The notes under the pieces were generated by a model. It had not been told where the DNA came from and did no database searches. It saw only the letters and a program-made list of their open reading frames with translations. The translations under genes were made by a program, and so were the position numbers. DNA of 64,000 nucleotides from Tubiluchus corallicola (lineage: Eukaryota > Priapulida > Priapulimorpha > Priapulimorphida > Tubiluchidae), in the NCBI GenBank assembly GCA_030141605.1, contig JAQGDQ010000740.1:7501-71500 (forward strand), in the 5' to 3' direction. Of this stretch, positions 49,080-64,000 are shown piece after piece (position 1 is the stretch's first letter; each line of letters begins with the position of its first letter).

Positions 49080-50830
49080 AGTGTAACAAAATGGATCAAA
49101 CTGTAAACAATTTTGGCAAAAAACTCACAGAATTACATATTACATGTAATCTTGGAATATTAAATGGAAGAAAACTGGGGCACTCTTTCGGCTGTTATCC
49201 TTGCCATACCTCTATGGCAAACGCTCTATTGATTATGTTTTAATCAGTGAAGAAGCGCATGACTGGTATATTCCTTTTCAATAGAAGGTCCAGAATCATA
49301 CTCAGACCACAAGAGAATCACTTTCCAAATAAGTTGTGATACCTTGAATAGTGTTAGTGTTTATGCTCCCATACCAAAACAAGAAAACCTACAAACCTTC
49401 AAATGGGATGAACTTGCAAAAATTAGATTTCAATCAGCATTATACAGGGCATTATGCAGCAATCTATGTAAAAATGACATTTCATTGTCTCTCTCTGACC
49501 ATGATGCACTTGAAATTCATAACAAGAAAATGAAATGCTTGCTGTTTGCCAATAATATAGTTCTCTTTATTAGGTCAAAAGAAGGATTGCAAAATATGAT
49601 CAACAAATTATCAGAAAACACGTCAGAAAATCTTCTTCAGATTAACTATAAGAAGACAAAAGTTGTGACATTTGGCAAAAAGCTCCTAATCACACATTTA
49701 CGTGTAACCTAGCCTCTATATCAAATGAAAAACACATAAAATATCCTACTTTACAAGCACGGAATATAATACCGAGCACACAGAAACAGTGAAAAAACAG
49801 AGCATCAGTTCTTTATTTAAATTAACATCTTTAATATTCAATTCTATTTAATTTTTTCCACCACATTAACATATCTGTTTGATACCCTTCTAGTACCAAT
49901 AGCCATTCATGTATGTTAAATCTGGCCAACTGCCAATTACAACAAAATTAAACAGAATCAACAATCAGACACAGAAAAAATACTCAAAGGCTGAAACTAG
50001 TTCCCCTCTAAACATATTTTAAACAAGTTTGCAAAATGGGGGGGGGCTTGTTGTTTGCTCTACAGCTTCAAACAGAGCCTGTGAGGCAGAACTGACACTA
50101 TTTCCAATCCTAAAAAAGTTACAAAAATGACATTTAAAATGCCTTTCAGCCCACTGCAAACCAAGAAATACACTTCTCAAACATCTCTTCAAACACCTAG
50201 ACACCCCAAGTAACTGGGACTGTTTTGACAAACACAGGGAGTAGGAAATCCCTTGAAGAAAGAATATCAGAAAAATCTAGAAGCAGCTAGGCTACAAAGC
50301 GTTACTTTTGAAAGAAATATATAATGATAATAGGAAAGTGGGCAGAAAGAATAAGCTTGGCTTTTACAGAAACATAAAATACACATACCACAAAGAGCCA
50401 TATCTTCAGACTATAAATTATAAACAACAAAGACGTAACATAACAAAACTCTGAATACACGATCATGACCTACAAATTGAAAATGGCAGATACATGAATC
50501 AACAAGAAAATGAAAGACCATGTTTTTTCTGTATCATTAGTAGAGATAATGTGCAAAACCCAATGGAAAATGAACATCTCTTCCTATTTGAATTCCTTGC
50601 ATGTCAAACAAAAAGTTGAAAATCATTTTCATAATTTCACTTTTTTAAATGGCTTAGTCTTTTCCATGCTTTGCCTGTTTAATTCCAATAATAAGTCTGC
50701 TCTTAAACAAGGTTTTGTCAGTGAATGCATGCTCTGCAGACCTCCAGACCTCCATGCCCTGCAGACCATCAAAACCCTCCATACCATACATAAGCAATAA
50801 TGAGGAATGCTGGTTGGACATAGTATTATT
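49080..50830 (+). pseudogene. Internally deleted LINE copy (endonuclease and RT pieces)
   Basis: Three pieces of one LINE family lie in order. An endonuclease fragment (about 49150-49335) has LGILNGRKLG and GPESYSDHKRITFQI, across stops and frame changes. After a large internal gap, an RT fragment (about 49500-49700) has LLFANNIVLFIRSKEGLQNM and ends NYKKTKVVTFGK. A C-terminal part (about 50440-50620) has LQIENGRYMNQQENERPCFF and ENEHLFLFE, like the Cys/His end of these proteins. FANN replaces the catalytic F/YADD, so the RT could not work. The copy lies between GPATCH11 and the HEATR5 start codon, probably in a HEATR5 5' intron. The 122-codon frame 49344-49712 is part of it. Confidence 0.8.
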
Positions 50831-52019
50831 TTTGTCTAACGTAAATAAAGGCTTTTTGTGTTATTGGGCATAGTTAATGTTTAATTAAATTTTTTGTATG
50901 TATACGTGTGTTAACTTATTAAAATACTTTGTGTAATAGTTAGAGCTAAGTCATAGCTAATTTTGCTAATGTGGGTAGTCTAATCAATTTGAGCAAATAA
51001 ACTGAATTGATAATTTTTCGGAAATTAGCATGATTGTGTGTATTTTTTGGAAAACGCAAATAGTGTTTTATTAAAATATTGGACAAGAGTAATTGTAAAT
51101 TTGTAATACCATTTCGTAACTGCTGTGTTATTGTTAATGGTGCAGCACACGACCTGCCAGCGTGAAATCACAAATGCCGATAACTAATCACACGTTGCAC
51201 CGCAGGTTAAATCGTTGCAGAAGATTTCTCCTTGTAGTCTTCTAGGTTGTGTAAGGGATGAAGGATTAGTACATAAGCAAGTGAAAATGAACTAGACAAT
51301 AAAAAGTAGGACATCTTTGAAAAAGTTTTTGAAATATTTACTGTTAACTAGTTGCTGAAGCTGTAAAGTAGAAGGCTAAACCTTATTTATACAAATTAAA
51401 AGGAAATGCTCCAGAGGCTGAAACTTGCCGCTTGGTTGTGTCAATGGTTGTTCTGTCGAGCACATTTCGATGTTTTTACCATGTGATTGGATTCAAATAA
51501 AATTTCTTTTGACATAATTTGTAGCCTTACTTTTATGGTTCCTCTGTTTGCTGGTGTCTACATGCAGGTACCAATAGTACGTCCAGATATAGCCTAAATT
51601 ACTCTATGACAGCTTGAAAGTTTATGTTAGTGAGCTAAACTTTCATCGTAAAAGCAAGGTTACTCGTACAAATAAGACATAGCAAAAGTTCTCAATATAT
51701 TTCGTATCCACTTAGAGCTGAAATAGAAAACTAATACAAATTGTAGCGTCGTTTGCATTCAGTTAGCACACTGACCTTATGCTTAAGATATTTTAAAAGA
51801 TGCTAGTGTTGTATTTTGGAAAGGTTCCAACTGGTTTGATATTTTGTGAGACTTTATATTTGATTTGCAAAGCTAACTTATTTTTTATGCTTGCCTATAA
51901 TTTGGTTATTTCTTTTGTGACAAAGAACAAAGTTATTTGAACTTGTTGATTTGTGGAAATCATTGGAAGTATAACCTGTTATTCCGAATAAACTTAAATC
52001 ATTGTAATAATTATAATGT

Positions 52020-52046
52020 ATATGAGTTTATATATATATATATAAC
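52020..52046. repeat. (TA)n microsatellite
   Basis: Short TATATA run just upstream of the first HEATR5 coding exon. Confidence 0.8.
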
Positions 52047-52202
52047 TTATCAAACTAAAATTTATATAATGTGTAGGAAATAAAACTACTAAGGTGCATG
52101 TATCAAGTATCACTTTAGTCAACACGATTCAAGACGAGTGAGGAGTTTCACTTATAATATCTTATATAAGTTTTTATTTGTTTCAGGAGTCAGACTGCAA
52201 CA

Positions 52203-63836
<11,634 letters not shown>

Positions 63837-63875
63837 TAAAGGGAAAATAGGTATTGTTTGAAGATGAAGTTTAAC

Positions 63876-63912
63876 ATGAAGAAAGAAAGAAAGAAAAATA
63901 AGAAAAAAGATA
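63876..63912. repeat. GAAA-rich purine tract
   Basis: Short GAAA-unit repeat in HEATR5 intron 12 near the window edge. Confidence 0.75.
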
Positions 63913-64000
63913 AAAGTTTTTATAAATGTTGAGTGGCTCACACAAGCTTATTCTTTATTTCGGCCCTCCAAATTTTTAGATCAGGCTCCCTTTTCCAGTA

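Noticed and set aside
49344-49712. 122-codon frame as an independent gene
   Set aside because: It is a chimeric frame across endonuclease and RT remains of a deleted LINE, with FANN at the catalytic site.

Overview
This is a piece of an AT-rich animal nuclear genome. Genes are split by many GT-AG introns, non-coding sequence dominates, and there are non-LTR retrotransposons, tRNA-derived SINEs, terminal-inverted-repeat elements, a solo LTR and long microsatellites. The conserved proteins (HEATR5, GPATCH11, ARFGAP2/3) are those of an animal. The repeat style (CATCAT and CTCT arrays, many tRNA-headed SINEs, jockey/CR1-like LINEs) would suit a marine invertebrate, but I cannot name the phylum from sequence alone.

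Layout. 0-22.5 kb is gene-poor. It holds a nearly intact LINE on the + strand (814-4098, one frameshift), a very long polypyrimidine tract (7486-7937), a short inverted-repeat element (8060-8489), SINE and LINE fragments, and a few weak single-exon candidates. 22.6-29.5 kb holds a compact three-exon + strand gene encoding about 296 residues with two dimeric alpha-beta-barrel (ABM-like) domains; all splice phases agree. 29.5-38 kb is intergenic, with a truncated duplicate of that gene's intron 2, a 36-bp minisatellite, a pogo/Tigger-like element split by a solo LTR, and a mariner end. 38.1-39.7 kb (- strand) encodes the zinc-finger domain of an ARFGAP2/3-type Arf GTPase activator; its C-terminal part was not found. 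40.5-48.0 kb (- strand) is a complete six-exon GPATCH11. 52.2-63.8 kb (+ strand) has the first twelve coding exons of HEATR5 (HEATR5A/B, yeast Laa1 family), which runs off the right edge.

GPATCH11 and HEATR5 stand head to head, the same divergent arrangement they have in the human genome as I recall it. This is probably an old conserved gene pair sharing a promoter region. Probable roles: HEATR5 and ARFGAP2/3 both act in Golgi/endosome coat traffic (AP-1 accessory factor, and Arf1-GTP hydrolysis on COPI membranes), whereas GPATCH11 is a G-patch nuclear protein. Their closeness is therefore more likely inherited synteny than a functional cluster. The exon coordinates of HEATR5, GPATCH11 and the ABM-like gene were fixed by matching GT-AG sites and codon phase across every junction.
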